A stretch of 64,000 nt of DNA, taken from assembly GCA_944390675.1 (NCBI GenBank), contig CALXQR010000008.1, forward strand, positions 19,661 to 83,660. Direction: 5' to 3'. This stretch comes from an uncultured Burkholderiaceae bacterium. GTDB taxonomy: Bacteria > Pseudomonadota > Gammaproteobacteria > Burkholderiales > Burkholderiaceae_F. The notes beneath the pieces are model-generated. The model was not told where the DNA came from. It saw nothing but the letters and a program-made list of their open reading frames with translations, and ran no database searches. Of the stretch, positions 45,979 to 55,621 are shown one piece after another; positions within the stretch are counted from its first letter, which is position 1, and each line of letters starts with the position of its first letter. A program made the translations under genes and the position numbers.

Positions 45979-46575
45979 TTAAGACTGCTTGATGTCGGAA
46001 GAATCGTCCGAAGCGTTATCCGCGAGGTTTACGAGCTGAAGTTTCCCGGCGGTGAGCGTAAAGCGCATCGCAACCGTCGTCTTTTGTCTGCGGGTTTCGG
46101 TTTTGCCGATAAAGTGACTCAAAACGCCTGTAGCTTTCACGGTGAGATTGTGAGCATCCACGTCCATTGACTCCACCGCAAATAAGGTGCTCGCGCGAAG
46201 CCTTTGGATTTTTTGCGCGCGGGTTTTTAGCGTTTCATCAATTTCGCCGAAACTGCTCGGCGCTACATGTTTTAAAAGTGTCTCGCGGTTAAAGTCGGCG
46301 TTTGCAGGCGTCACATTCATCGCAAGCGACAAAAGATCACGCGCCACAAGCATCAAATAATCTTGATCGACGTGAACCTCTGAAACTGTCACGGGGTGCG
46401 TGAGATCGTTCATGCCCACCGGCACCAAAACCGTCGAGACAGAATCTTCTTTGAGAAGGATGCCTGCGGCTAAAAGAACGTTGGCGCAGACAGAGGCAAT
46501 CAAAAGCGCAAGGGTTGCGCGTTTGATGCCCAACTTTGCAGCAAAGTCCGAGGAGATCAGATCGTAAGTGTTCAT
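45979..46575 (-). CDS. traE: TraE, F-type pilus assembly protein
   Basis: 198 residues (F TraE 188). One N-terminal membrane helix (ALLIASVCANVLLAAGILL) and a VirB8-like periplasmic domain. Lies between traL and traK as in all F-type clusters. TraE is part of the inner-membrane platform. Confidence 0.85.
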   Translation of the reverse strand: MNTYDLISSDFAAKLGIKRATLALLIASVCANVLLAAGILLKEDSVSTVLVPVGMNDLTHPVTVSEVHVDQDYLMLVARDLLSLAMNVTPANADFNRETLLKHVAPSSFGEIDETLKTRAQKIQRLRASTLFAVESMDVDAHNLTVKATGVLSHFIGKTETRRQKTTVAMRFTLTAGKLQLVNLADNASDDSSDIKQS

Positions 46576-46581
46576 GGTTCA

Positions 46582-46881
46582 TTAACCCATGAAATCACGC
46601 CGAAACGATTCGGGGGAACGGCCAAAGGGTTTGCCGGGCAGAATCCAATACAGAGTATGGATTCCGAAACCACGGGCTCTACCTTGGCGGATTTTGCTCC
46701 AGGCTTTGGCAAAAAGCGCTCCAAAAATCACTCCCACGAGGAGGCTTCCTACCATGACGCCAATGGCAAATCCGCAGACAAAAAGCGAAGCCACATCAAA
46801 ATCCCAAATAAAGATCTTGGCGTTGGCATCCAGCTCCCTTGGAACCGGTACAAGCCCTAAGTCGTTTCGGCGCGAAGTCAT
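46582..46881 (-). CDS. traL: TraL, F-type pilus assembly protein
   Basis: 99 residues (F TraL 91). Two membrane segments after a short basic start; located between pilin and traE, the canonical order. VirB3-like inner-membrane protein. Confidence 0.85.
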   Translation of the reverse strand: MTSRRNDLGLVPVPRELDANAKIFIWDFDVASLFVCGFAIGVMVGSLLVGVIFGALFAKAWSKIRQGRARGFGIHTLYWILPGKPFGRSPESFRRDFMG

Positions 46882-46890
46882 TGGGATTTT

Positions 46891-47169
46891 TTAGATCACT
46901 GCGGTCAAAATACCTTCAACGACGCTGGGCGCAATCAAAAGGCACATTGCGGCGGCCAAACAGCCGACTGCACCCATGACCGAACCCCGAACAATACCGA
47001 CGCCTAAGCCCACCAAAAGGAAAATGAGAGCGATCGCACGGCCCAAGTAACCCGTGGCCCAGTCGTGAACGAGGTCGTAGAGGTCTTGGAATTCCGTGCC
47101 GGTTGTGCCGGCAAAAGCCGTTGAGGAAGCCAGTCCTAAACCAACAAAGAGGGGGAGGGATTTCTTCAT
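46891..47169 (-). CDS. traA: TraA-type pilin
   Basis: 92 residues: signal peptide of about 20 residues ending AFAG, then a mature pilin of about 70 residues with two hydrophobic helices (AIALIFLLVGLGVGIV and VGCLAAAMCLLIAPSVV) separated by a short polar turn. The size and layout match F-type TraA pilins. It heads the traA-traG unit. Processing probably involves LepB or the S26 enzyme encoded downstream. Confidence 0.85.
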   Translation of the reverse strand: MKKSLPLFVGLGLASSTAFAGTTGTEFQDLYDLVHDWATGYLGRAIALIFLLVGLGVGIVRGSVMGAVGCLAAAMCLLIAPSVVEGILTAVI

Positions 47170-47582
47170 TTTTAACCTTTCTTGTTTTTCTTAATCTTTT
47201 ATGTCGGAGATGTTGATTGGCACCCGCCGACAGGGATGAAATCGTGCATGAAAGACTGTGTATAGGGGTAGAGAGGAGAATCCCTGGCCCGGTTGGTTAA
47301 AAATTGAGCAAATATGCGCTAAAAAGTATCTAAGAAAGGTGTTTGTCCAAATTGTCTTTTATAAACGATGGAAAAATGACAAAGAGAAGGTGTCAAGCGA
47401 GTAAAGAATGGTTGATTTTTATCAAAAAATAGTTCAAGGTTAGCGTTGTTTTGAAATATTTAGTTTTCTTAGGTTTGAGCGCAAGAGATGTATAAAACTT
47501 ATTTCGATTGGCTTTTTTTGCATATCAATCTTTTGTTTTGTAGTATTGCCACGATTCCCAAATCTAGTTTTTGTAAAAACTT
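47170..47582. other. Spacer between traA and the polysaccharide island
   Basis: 413 bp with no gene. It must hold the promoter of the traA-traG unit on the minus strand. The sequence turns sharply AT-rich from about 47330, so the junction of the island lies here. I find no clear -35/-10 pair, integrase or flanking repeat. Confidence 0.4.
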
Positions 47583-48738
47583 ATGCTAATTCCCCCCCCC
47601 CACTCTTGACACGGCACAGATTGAACAATCTGTAAACCAACCTGCTAAGAGAATTAATTATCAATTTAGGTTGTTATACGCTATAGCTATCGTTTTTGTA
47701 GTTATGGGGCACTCAGGGAATGGTGGAATTAATATTTTTTTTGATTGGTTTACCCCATATGCCTTCCATTTGGGGATATTCGCTTTCGGATCCGGATATT
47801 TTTACAAGTCTTCAGAGTCAAACAACCAATGCAGCTACTTTAAAAGAAAGATAAACCATTTAATGGTTCCCTTTTTTCTATGCAACATTTTTTATGGTTT
47901 TCTGGTTTTATGCTCTAAGCAGTTTGGCATATTTATAGGTGGTGATTTTACTTTAAATAATTTATTGATAGCTCCGCTTTATCATGGACATCAATTTGTA
48001 TACAACCTTGCAACTTGGTTTGTTGTTCCGTTATTTGTCCTTGTTATCGTTAATAATTTGCTTTTCAAGTGTTTTTCCTTTGTTTCGCAAAAACGTGAGA
48101 TCATTTTATTTGTAATCTATTTAATTTTTGGGGTGTTATCTATTAAATTATCTAGAATGGGATACAACACTGATTGGTACTTGTTGGTCGTCAGGACAAT
48201 GTTTTTAATGCCAATGTTTGGTTTGGGGTTGCTATATAAGAAATATCATTTTCTAGATTCAGTTAATACCTGGTTATATCTTTTTGTTGTTATGCTTTTA
48301 CAGTATCCGCTCTTAGTTTATTACGGTGGCACAATGGGTAATAACATAGCTTGGATGACGGATTTTAAAGGTGGAATGTTGTTGCCATTTTGTTTGGAAT
48401 TCCTTGGTATTTTGTTCTGGTTAAGGATTGCTAAGGTATTGGAACCGATTGCTAAAAATAGTTACTTTATTAACGAAATTGGCTCACATACTTTTGAAAT
48501 CATGACGCATCATTTATTGGCTATGTTTTTGGTTAAAAGTGTGATCGCTTTTGTAGCCGTTTTTGTGACGATTAATTTTAATTTTTACGAATTTACTCAT
48601 AATATCTGGTACTACTACTGTCCCAAGGGAATTTGGCAAAGTCATTTCTTTTACACAATCGCCGGTGTAACTCTTCCTCTTCTGTATGTATTGATGAAGA
48701 AAAAATTAATAAATGCATTTCCTTTAAATTTCTCGTAA
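47583..48738 (+). CDS. Acyltransferase-3 membrane protein, phase-variable, frame broken by C10
   Basis: ATG at 47583 opens the frame M-L-I-P..., then runs into C10 (47592-47601) and stops at 47607. The acyltransferase frame is open from 47590 but has no ATG before the conserved N-terminus, so a TTG at 47671 would be needed otherwise. With 9 C, ATG and body join into 384 codons. The body has about 10 membrane segments and the acyltransferase-3 opening (VVMGHS) that O-acetylates or otherwise acylates surface sugars in the inner membrane. No clear Shine-Dalgarno at the ATG. Confidence 0.75.
47592..47601 (+). repeat. C10 homopolymer, slipped-strand contingency tract
   Basis: Ten C at codons 4-7 of the acyltransferase reading frame. 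The present length leads to a stop two codons after the tract. Nine (or twelve) C gives the full protein. A 7-bp inverted repeat ACAGATT / AATCTGT (47616-47633) lies just downstream. Confidence 0.8.
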
Positions 48739-48811
48739 TCGAAAGGTTATTATTTCATCCCTTGTGGATACAATAGACGTTATTGTATTATCGAAAATGA
48801 ATTTGTACTGA

Positions 48812-48846
48812 TTGACACCTGGTGCATATCATCTTATACACCAGGT
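48812..48846 (+). promoter_or_regulatory. Promoter with overlapping palindrome, upstream of the glycosyltransferase
   Basis: TTGACA (48812-48817), 17-bp spacer, TATACA (48835-48840): a near-consensus sigma-70 promoter. The palindrome ACCTGGTG / CACCAGGT (48817-48824 and 48839-48846) begins at the last base of the -35 and ends just beyond the -10. The arms bracket the promoter core in the way a repressor site does. Confidence 0.7.
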
Positions 48847-48902
48847 CTATACTAGGTAAACTAAATATAGATATTTAACGAAATACTAGGAAAAAAATTC
48901 AA

Positions 48903-49877
48903 ATGAAATGTTACTTTGCTATTAATGCACCGAAAGATGAAGACGTATATAACGATTTGTTAGAAGCTGCAGTAAAAACTGCTAGGTCCAATACATCGTT
49001 ACAACTTGTTGCCCTTTATGATGGACTAGCGAATAGTCGTTCTATACAAATACTTCAGAAAAATAATGTTGAAATTATTTGGCATCGTTTTTCAAGATAT
49101 GAAAAATTAAAGGAGCTTTATCCAGTAACTTGGATGCGAGAAAATCTAAATGTAGTTGTTCCGTATTCCAAGCTAGCAGGAACGTTTATGCGTTTGGATA
49201 TCCCGTTTATAGAGGAGCATGATGACTTTGTTCTCTACACTGATGTAGATGTACTATTTGAAAAAAATTTTGATATTGAAGATCTTCCATTACCTAGATA
49301 TTTAGCTGCTGCACCTGAATTTGAAAAAGACTACAGAAAAATGACTTACTTTAATGCAGGCATTCTGATGCTGAATATCAAAGGGATGAGAAAAAAATGT
49401 TCTGATATTTTTTCTTTGATGGATAATGGCCAACGTAATGCGACAGGTTTATATGATCAAGGATACTTAAATCAGGTATGTTTTGACGATGCAGATTTAT
49501 TGCCATTAGAATTTAATTGGAAACCTTATTGGGGTGTTAACGATCAAGCAAAGATCGTTCACTTTCACGGAATTAAACCGAATTCCGACTATAAGCATTC
49601 TGGATTTGGAGCTTCTGCAGATACTGTGATGTGGACTTTAAACGGTCATGAAGCAGACCTTGCAGGATATATGTACTATTATTCCAAGTATTTCAGAATT
49701 CTGGGTGTTGATGCAGATAAGTGGCTATCAGAATTTTTACACTCATATCTTCAATCTTTATTAAAAACAACTAATCAACCTATTTCATCTGAGAAAACCG
49801 TTGTTACATATTCTCAGGTTAAACGAGATCTCAGGTTTTTTATCAGACGAAAGATAAAAGAATATATAGGTGTTTAA
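48903..49877 (+). CDS. Glycosyltransferase, GT8-like
   Basis: 324 residues. GT-A-type glycosyltransferase resembling family 8: the DxD metal site is TDVDVLF near residue 117, with FNAGILMLN and HFHGIKP as the later conserved blocks. No membrane segment. The last 22 residues (VTYSQ-x-K...FIRRKIKEYI) are shared with the RgpF-like protein at 50952, though the catalytic domains are unrelated. Sugar substrate unknown. Its own promoter and palindrome lie just upstream. Confidence 0.85.
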   Translation: MKCYFAINAPKDEDVYNDLLEAAVKTARSNTSLQLVALYDGLANSRSIQILQKNNVEIIWHRFSRYEKLKELYPVTWMRENLNVVVPYSKLAGTFMRLDIPFIEEHDDFVLYTDVDVLFEKNFDIEDLPLPRYLAAAPEFEKDYRKMTYFNAGILMLNIKGMRKKCSDIFSLMDNGQRNATGLYDQGYLNQVCFDDADLLPLEFNWKPYWGVNDQAKIVHFHGIKPNSDYKHSGFGASADTVMWTLNGHEADLAGYMYYYSKYFRILGVDADKWLSEFLHSYLQSLLKTTNQPISSEKTVVTYSQVKRDLRFFIRRKIKEYIGV

Positions 49878-49897
49878 TATTCCATTGTTTAGAAAAA

Positions 49898-50704
49898 ATG
49901 CAAGATTATCCTCTATCAGTAATTGTTGCTTCTTTTAATTATGAAGTTTATATCAAGAAAACATTGGCCTCGTTGTTGGCACAAACTAACGACAATTTTG
50001 AAATAGTTGTTATTGATGATGGCTCGAGAGACAATAGTTTGTCTGTTATTGAGAGCTTTAAAGAAAAAGCCCCGACAAGAGTAAAACTTTTATATCACAA
50101 AAATCACAGTAATTTAGGTCTTCCTATTAGTATTAGCTATGCTCTGAGTCATTGTGTTGGTAAATATATTGCATTTTGTGAGTCAGATGACTTTTGGGAG
50201 GAAAATCATGTTGAAAAACTTATGACTTTTTTGTCTGGGAACCCTCAAGCATCATTTGTCGTTAATAAAACAGAGGTTATAAATTATTCTAAAAATTTTG
50301 CCTATGAAGATTTTGTATATGGAAGCAGTGTGTTTTTGGAAAATAATTCTGGCTCAATTATTGCACCTCAAATGTTGAGTTCTAATATGATTCCTACATT
50401 CAGTTCTGTATGCGTTACGAAAAAGATTTTGTCAGCGTGTGATTTTAATCCGTATTATCCACAATACCTGGATTATTGGTTATGGAGACAAATACTGCTA
50501 ACAACCCCAATTTATTATCTATCAGACGTAATCACTTATTGGAGAAAACATAATAAAAGTTACAACGAAACAGCAAATGTAAAGGATATAAGTAAATTTC
50601 TTCAAGCCTCCAATAAAGTGTTAAAAGAGCGGAACCCTAGAGTTTTTTACTACTATATTTTGAGACAGAAGTTTTTAAATTTACTTAAGCCTTTTAAGTT
50701 TTAA
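49898..50704 (+). CDS. Glycosyltransferase, GT2 family
   Basis: 268 residues. GT2 hallmarks: SVIVASFNYEVYIKKTL at the N-terminus, VVIDDGSRDNS (nucleotide binding) and SDDFWEE (DxD-like). No membrane segment. It follows the GT8 gene by 20 bp and ends convergently toward the RgpF-like gene. Adds one sugar, identity unknown. Confidence 0.85.
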   Translation: MQDYPLSVIVASFNYEVYIKKTLASLLAQTNDNFEIVVIDDGSRDNSLSVIESFKEKAPTRVKLLYHKNHSNLGLPISISYALSHCVGKYIAFCESDDFWEENHVEKLMTFLSGNPQASFVVNKTEVINYSKNFAYEDFVYGSSVFLENNSGSIIAPQMLSSNMIPTFSSVCVTKKILSACDFNPYYPQYLDYWLWRQILLTTPIYYLSDVITYWRKHNKSYNETANVKDISKFLQASNKVLKERNPRVFYYYILRQKFLNLLKPFKF

Positions 50705-50951
50705 TCACAAAAGCTCCTAAAGATTAATTTGGTTGTATGAACTACAGTTGGAGTTCTGTCTAAAGAGAATGATCAAAAAACGATTACTTGATACTTGGAG
50801 AATTGCCTCTTACGTCATTATGTATTTGATTCTACAGAACTTTATTTATCTATATGCAAGCTGTAGGAGCTCTTTAAAACTTTTATAGCTAAGAAGTATC
50901 AATAAGGCCCTCGAAATAGTCTCATATAATGCCATGGCGAGGCAGAGGATG
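50705..50951. other. Convergent spacer of the island
   Basis: 247 bp between convergent genes. I see no strong terminator hairpin. A 39-codon open frame (50769-50888, beginning MIKKRLLDTW) has AAAGAGA upstream; it might be a tiny membrane protein or a remnant, but nothing supports it further. Confidence 0.35.
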
Positions 50952-52745
50952 CTACGAACGTTTATAACATAAAAGTATTAAACGTCGCAGATATTCTCTA
51001 ATTTTCCTTCTTATGAAAAGTTTGGCAGCTATCTTGAATTGCGCATAAGTAACGATTCTTTCATCGGTTGTGTTTTGTGCAAATAAACTTGTTTTAGGAG
51101 GATAACTTTTGAATAAGAGGTTGTCGATATAGACAGAAGCGTATTTATCAGGGATTACCCAACCAAAGTAATAACCAGAATTTTGTGAAAAAAGACAATA
51201 CATGCGCTCCAGTGCGTGGAGAATGGTTCCGTCTATTTTTAAAGGTTCTTGTGGAAAATCAGTTATACACCAATGTTTTTTCAGGAAGCTATTTAAAGCC
51301 CCTTTCCTTACCCAAAACATTGTTCCTACAGGAAATAATGTATCTTTGTCTAAAGGGATAGTTAAATTTAATGATTTATATAATTCACTGATTTTCTTTT
51401 CATTTAAATTAAAGTTACAACTCTGCGGCCCATCCCATGGTCCGAAAATTGGCCAAGGGGGCGTCAATAGTCCTAACTGAGGGTTGTTTTCAAAAGTTTC
51501 AACAATTCTAAGAACGTAGTCTGAATTACAAATTAATGACTCGAAACAATGTTTTTGAAAAGTTCTACCATAGATTTCATACTCTAAATGTGAACATTTT
51601 TTATCATGCAACAAACAAATATAATCATACGTTTCAAAAACATCCCTGCAAATGACGAAAAAAGCAGCCTCATTTCTACCTCTGTTAGGATGTTCCCTGC
51701 ATTGTAACTTCTTAAACTTAGACTTTAATTTTTCAGTGTATCTATCTAAAAGATTAGTTTTAGGACTTACTATGAAAATTGACATTTCCTCAGGTAGTCT
51801 GAGTAAATACGATGTTACCTCTTCGACAAGATCATCAAAATAAACGAAGACAACAGCAGCAGCCTTAGAAATTGTGCAAGTCTTCTTTCGGGGGGACTTT
51901 TCTGAAGAGAGAACAAAGTTATTTTTTATTAGTCCATTCCAAGCTGAATATGGGAACGAAGTTATAAGGTCATCAAAGATTAAACTTTCCTCATATTTTG
52001 AATTTTTGCGGATAAATTCCAAACAAGCTTCTGGTTCGTCAGCGTATGAACACGCAAGGAAGTAATTTCTCTCAGTAGTAAAAAGTTTTCTTTTAACAAA
52101 TGGCGAACCTAATTGAAGCGAGTAATTGGCATAATGGCGCGAAATATCGGGAGAAATCTTTTCATGAAGAGATAGTGGTATAAGGGTCTCCCAAGAAAAA
52201 CCTTGACTAGTCAAGAACTGAGTAAGTTGAATTTCTCCAAACGTAATGGCTTCTTCTCTATTTTTGGGTACAGGGAGTTCGTTCCAAAATTTTTTAAATG
52301 GATTTGAAAGAAAACACTTTTTACGAAAAACAACAAAATAAGATTGAATGTGTGACGGAATTAATTTTGTATTTGCATGAGCGGTTATTCCCCAAAAGTC
52401 ACAATCAGATTTTGCCATCCTGTTAAAGACATCTGATAATGAGTAAAGGGGGCCGTAAGTAGAAGAGTTACAAATTACTAACTCGTCGCATTTTTCTAAA
52501 TCTGCGCCAAGAATTTCTATTCCATATTTGTATCCCAAAAAATCATACCCAACATTGTCCCTCTGAAAAATCTCCACACCTTTTTTGGTAAGCTTATCCC
52601 GAGCGATTTGATTAAATTTTCCATTAACTATAACTAAAACACGGGCGCAGGACTTACGTAATTCATCAATATAATAATCGGCAAACTCTCTCAGTTCGCC
52701 TTGTTGATCCCAATAGATATAAATGGCGTAACGAATTTGGTTCAT
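50952..52745 (-). CDS. RgpF-like rhamnan-synthesis protein
   Basis: 597 residues from the ATG at 52745. Matches the RgpF (rhamnan synthesis F) family: the N-terminal domain has FQRDNVGYDFLGYKYG and ICNSSTYGPLYSL, and the C-terminal part repeats the theme with NRGRNEAAFF and LHDKKCSHLEY. Such proteins work on rhamnose-containing polysaccharides. It is the last gene of the leftward unit whose rml genes make dTDP-rhamnose. Its C-terminal tail is the one shared with the GT8 protein. Confidence 0.85.
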   Translation of the reverse strand: MNQIRYAIYIYWDQQGELREFADYYIDELRKSCARVLVIVNGKFNQIARDKLTKKGVEIFQRDNVGYDFLGYKYGIEILGADLEKCDELVICNSSTYGPLYSLSDVFNRMAKSDCDFWGITAHANTKLIPSHIQSYFVVFRKKCFLSNPFKKFWNELPVPKNREEAITFGEIQLTQFLTSQGFSWETLIPLSLHEKISPDISRHYANYSLQLGSPFVKRKLFTTERNYFLACSYADEPEACLEFIRKNSKYEESLIFDDLITSFPYSAWNGLIKNNFVLSSEKSPRKKTCTISKAAAVVFVYFDDLVEEVTSYLLRLPEEMSIFIVSPKTNLLDRYTEKLKSKFKKLQCREHPNRGRNEAAFFVICRDVFETYDYICLLHDKKCSHLEYEIYGRTFQKHCFESLICNSDYVLRIVETFENNPQLGLLTPPWPIFGPWDGPQSCNFNLNEKKISELYKSLNLTIPLDKDTLFPVGTMFWVRKGALNSFLKKHWCITDFPQEPLKIDGTILHALERMYCLFSQNSGYYFGWVIPDKYASVYIDNLLFKSYPPKTSLFAQNTTDERIVTYAQFKIAAKLFIRRKIREYLRRLILLCYKRS

Positions 52746-52763
52746 CACAAAGTCTCTGTCAAT

Positions 52764-53636
52764 CTAATCTGTTAACACGCTTTTGAGGTATAAACCATAA
52801 TTTGTTTTCAAGTACGGTTGAATCCTTTTAAGTAATTGATCTTTGTTAATCCAGGAGTTTTGAAAGGCGACTTCATCCGGGCTACCTAACAAAAGACCTT
52901 GACGATTTTGAATTGTAGAGATGTAAGCAGAGGCCGCTAAAAGACTATCGTGTGTTCCTGTATCAAGCCATGTATAGCCTTTTTGGAGAATTCTAACTGT
53001 CAATTCTCCCTTTTTTAAGTACGCATCGTTAACAGAAGTAATTTCAAGTTCACCCCGCAGGCTAGGTTTGATTTCTTTAGCAATATCACAGACTTGATTA
53101 TCATAAAAATAAAGCCCTGTAACAGCGTAAGATGATTTCGGCTTAATAGGCTTTTCTTCGATAGATAATGCCTTGAAATTTTTATCAAATTCAACAACTC
53201 CGTACCGTTCGGGGTCGTGAACTTGATAAGCGAAAACGGTCGCCCCGTTTGTTCTACTACTAGCTTCTCTGAGTACTTGCCCCAGGTAGGCGCCATGGAA
53301 GATATTGTCACCCAAAATTAAGGCAGAAGGATCATTACCGATAAAGTCTTTACCTAAAATGAAGGCTTGAGCAAGTCCATCAGGCGATGGCTGAACACAG
53401 TACTGAATATTCATGCCCCATTGAGAGCCATCCTGAAGTAACTCTTCAAAACGACCGATATCTCTGGGCGTACTAATAACTAATACATCGCGAATTTGTG
53501 CGCGCATTAACGTTGTTAATGGGTAGTAGATCATCGGTTTGTCGTAGACCGGCAAAAGTTGCTTGCTGACAGTAAGTGTCAGAGGATATAAGCGAGTGCC
53601 GGAACCGCCAGCTAATATGATGCCTTTACGAGTCAT
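52764..53636 (-). CDS. rmlA: Glucose-1-phosphate thymidylyltransferase
   Basis: 290 residues, standard for RmlA, the first dTDP-rhamnose step (glucose-1-P + dTTP to dTDP-glucose). The [11 protein letters not shown] nucleotide loop and KPMIYYPL are family signatures, and LGDNIFHG follows. The AGGACTT ribosome site precedes the ATG. Confidence 0.97.
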   Translation of the reverse strand: MTRKGIILAGGSGTRLYPLTLTVSKQLLPVYDKPMIYYPLTTLMRAQIRDVLVISTPRDIGRFEELLQDGSQWGMNIQYCVQPSPDGLAQAFILGKDFIGNDPSALILGDNIFHGAYLGQVLREASSRTNGATVFAYQVHDPERYGVVEFDKNFKALSIEEKPIKPKSSYAVTGLYFYDNQVCDIAKEIKPSLRGELEITSVNDAYLKKGELTVRILQKGYTWLDTGTHDSLLAASAYISTIQNRQGLLLGSPDEVAFQNSWINKDQLLKRIQPYLKTNYGLYLKSVLTD

Positions 53637-53652
53637 GATAAAAGTCCTAAAA

Positions 53653-54531
53653 CTAAAGGGCTAAAATTTCGTTCAAAACTCTTTTTGAATAATGTCTCCA
53701 ATCTTTAATTGAATTCGGAGGCATCATAGAAATGAGTTTGGAATTGTCTAATCTTGAATTCAGAGGCCGTCGTGCGGGTGTTGGGTATTCTGCTGATGAT
53801 AAAGCTTTTACTTTCTTTACCATTAATCCGTGATCTTCCATATTTGCAAAGATATCACATGCGAATTCATACCAAGATGTTTCACCGGACGGGACTAAAT
53901 TCACAATCTCAGGGCGTTCAATTTTGTGATGCAGAGCAAGCCAAGTGGACACGTCCGCAATGAACTCCGCCGATGTTGGAGCACCAATTTGATCGCTTAC
54001 AATCCCTAATTCTTCACGGGACTTTCCTAAGCGGATCATGGTTTTCATAAAGTTTTTACCATGTACACCATAGACCCAACTTGTTCTAAAAATGTATGCC
54101 TTACATCCACTTTCCAGAATGGCTTTTTCACCAGCTGCTTTTGAAAGGCCGTAGAAGTTGATTGGAGCAATGCGGTCACTTTCCGTCCAAGGCTTTTGCC
54201 CTTCGCCATTAAATACATAGTCTGTACTGAAATGAACTAACAGAGCTCCTAACTCCTTAGCAGCCATTGCCATTGCCGAAACAGCCTCAGCATTAACCAA
54301 GTAAGCACTCTTTTGATGCGATTCTGCTGCGTCGACAGCCGTATAAGCAGCTGCGTTGAAAATAATCTCGGGCTTTTCTGCTTTAATACGTGCAGTCAGC
54401 GCATTAATATCACTCAAATCCCCGTCTTGATCATTTCTGCCTAAAAAGACAACATCACCCACTAAACCGAGAGATCGTTGTAATTCCCAGCCAACTTGAC
54501 CGTTTTTTCCAAAAACAAGAATTTTGCTCAT
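53653..54531 (-). CDS. rmlD: dTDP-4-dehydrorhamnose reductase
   Basis: 292 residues from the ATG at 54531, which aligns with the family start ([16 protein letters not shown]); a GTG three codons upstream is also in frame. NAD(P)-binding FGKNGQVG near residue 7, active-site YGLSKAAGE (YxxxK). Last step of dTDP-L-rhamnose synthesis. It begins 2 bp after the rmlB stop. Confidence 0.95.
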   Translation of the reverse strand: MSKILVFGKNGQVGWELQRSLGLVGDVVFLGRNDQDGDLSDINALTARIKAEKPEIIFNAAAYTAVDAAESHQKSAYLVNAEAVSAMAMAAKELGALLVHFSTDYVFNGEGQKPWTESDRIAPINFYGLSKAAGEKAILESGCKAYIFRTSWVYGVHGKNFMKTMIRLGKSREELGIVSDQIGAPTSAEFIADVSTWLALHHKIERPEIVNLVPSGETSWYEFACDIFANMEDHGLMVKKVKALSSAEYPTPARRPLNSRLDNSKLISMMPPNSIKDWRHYSKRVLNEILAL

Positions 54532-54533
54532 TT

Positions 54534-55598
54534 TTACCACTGCCCACCGTATTGTTTGGCTGTCCAGTCTCTATAGGCGCCGCTTTTGACTCTTTCTATC
54601 CAGGCTTGGTTTCCCAGATACCATTCGATGGTCTTACGGATTCCTGTTTCAAAGTTTTCAGCAGGCTTCCAGCCTAACTCTGTTGTAATTTTGGTCGGAT
54701 CAATAGCATATCGACGATCATGACCGGGACGGTCCTTAACAAAGGTAATTAAATCAGCATACGGACCATCTTTATGGGGCACTAGTTCGTCTAAAATTTG
54801 GCAAATCGTTTTAACAATAGTGATATTGTTACGCTCATTGTGTCCGCCTACATTGTAGGTTTCACCCAAACGGCCTTTTTCCAGAACACAACGAATGGCA
54901 GAACAGTGGTCCTTCACGTAAAGCCAATCGCGAATATTTAATCCGTCGCCGTAAATCGGTAACGGCTTTCTTGCCAATGCATTTGAAATAATGAGCGGAA
55001 TAAGTTTTTCCGGAAATTGGTAGGGGCCGTAGTTGTTAGAACAATTGGTTGTTAACACCGGAAACCCGTATGTATGAAACCATGCTCGAACCGCATGATC
55101 ACTGGACGCTTTTGAGGCTGAATAAGGAGAGTTTGGACGATAAGGGGTCTCCTCTGTAAAGGGGGCATCATCAAACCCTAGAGTGCCGTAGACTTCATCC
55201 GTACTGACATGGAGAAAACGAAAGTCTTTTTTCTCATTTTCGTCTAGCAGATCGTCATAGTAAGCTTTAGCACATTCAAGCAAGTTTAACGTGCCCATGA
55301 CATTCGTTTGGAAGAAAAGATCTGGGCCGAAAATTGAGCGATCCACATGGCTTTCCGCTGCAAAATGAACAACGGCTCGGGGACGATATTTAGAGAAAAG
55401 TTCACTAACCAAATTTTTATCGCAGATATCTCCATGGATGAAGATATGACGCTTATCATTTTGCAGAGAAACCAAATTTTCCAGATTGCCTGCATATGTC
55501 AAAGCATCTAAATTAAGCACAGGTTCATCATTGACTTTAAGCCAATCTAAAACAAAATTTGAACCGATAAAACCTGCTCCACCTGTAACCAAGATCAT
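54534..55598 (-). CDS. rmlB: dTDP-glucose 4,6-dehydratase
   Basis: 354 residues from the ATG at 55598 (GAGG upstream). Short-chain dehydrogenase fold: [13 protein letters not shown], active-site [10 protein letters not shown] (YxxxK), plus the STDEVYG motif. Converts dTDP-glucose to the 4-keto-6-deoxy form. Second step of the rhamnose pathway. Confidence 0.97.
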   Translation of the reverse strand: MILVTGGAGFIGSNFVLDWLKVNDEPVLNLDALTYAGNLENLVSLQNDKRHIFIHGDICDKNLVSELFSKYRPRAVVHFAAESHVDRSIFGPDLFFQTNVMGTLNLLECAKAYYDDLLDENEKKDFRFLHVSTDEVYGTLGFDDAPFTEETPYRPNSPYSASKASSDHAVRAWFHTYGFPVLTTNCSNNYGPYQFPEKLIPLIISNALARKPLPIYGDGLNIRDWLYVKDHCSAIRCVLEKGRLGETYNVGGHNERNNITIVKTICQILDELVPHKDGPYADLITFVKDRPGHDRRYAIDPTKITTELGWKPAENFETGIRKTIEWYLGNQAWIERVKSGAYRDWTAKQYGGQW

Positions 55599-55621
55599 AA
55601 TGAACCTCAATTATTTATATT

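Noticed and set aside
47671..48738. TTG at 47671 as the normal start of the acyltransferase
   Set aside because: It would cut off the conserved N-terminal residues, has no ribosome site and ignores the C10 tract, whose removal of one base rebuilds a better protein. Not impossible, so noted.
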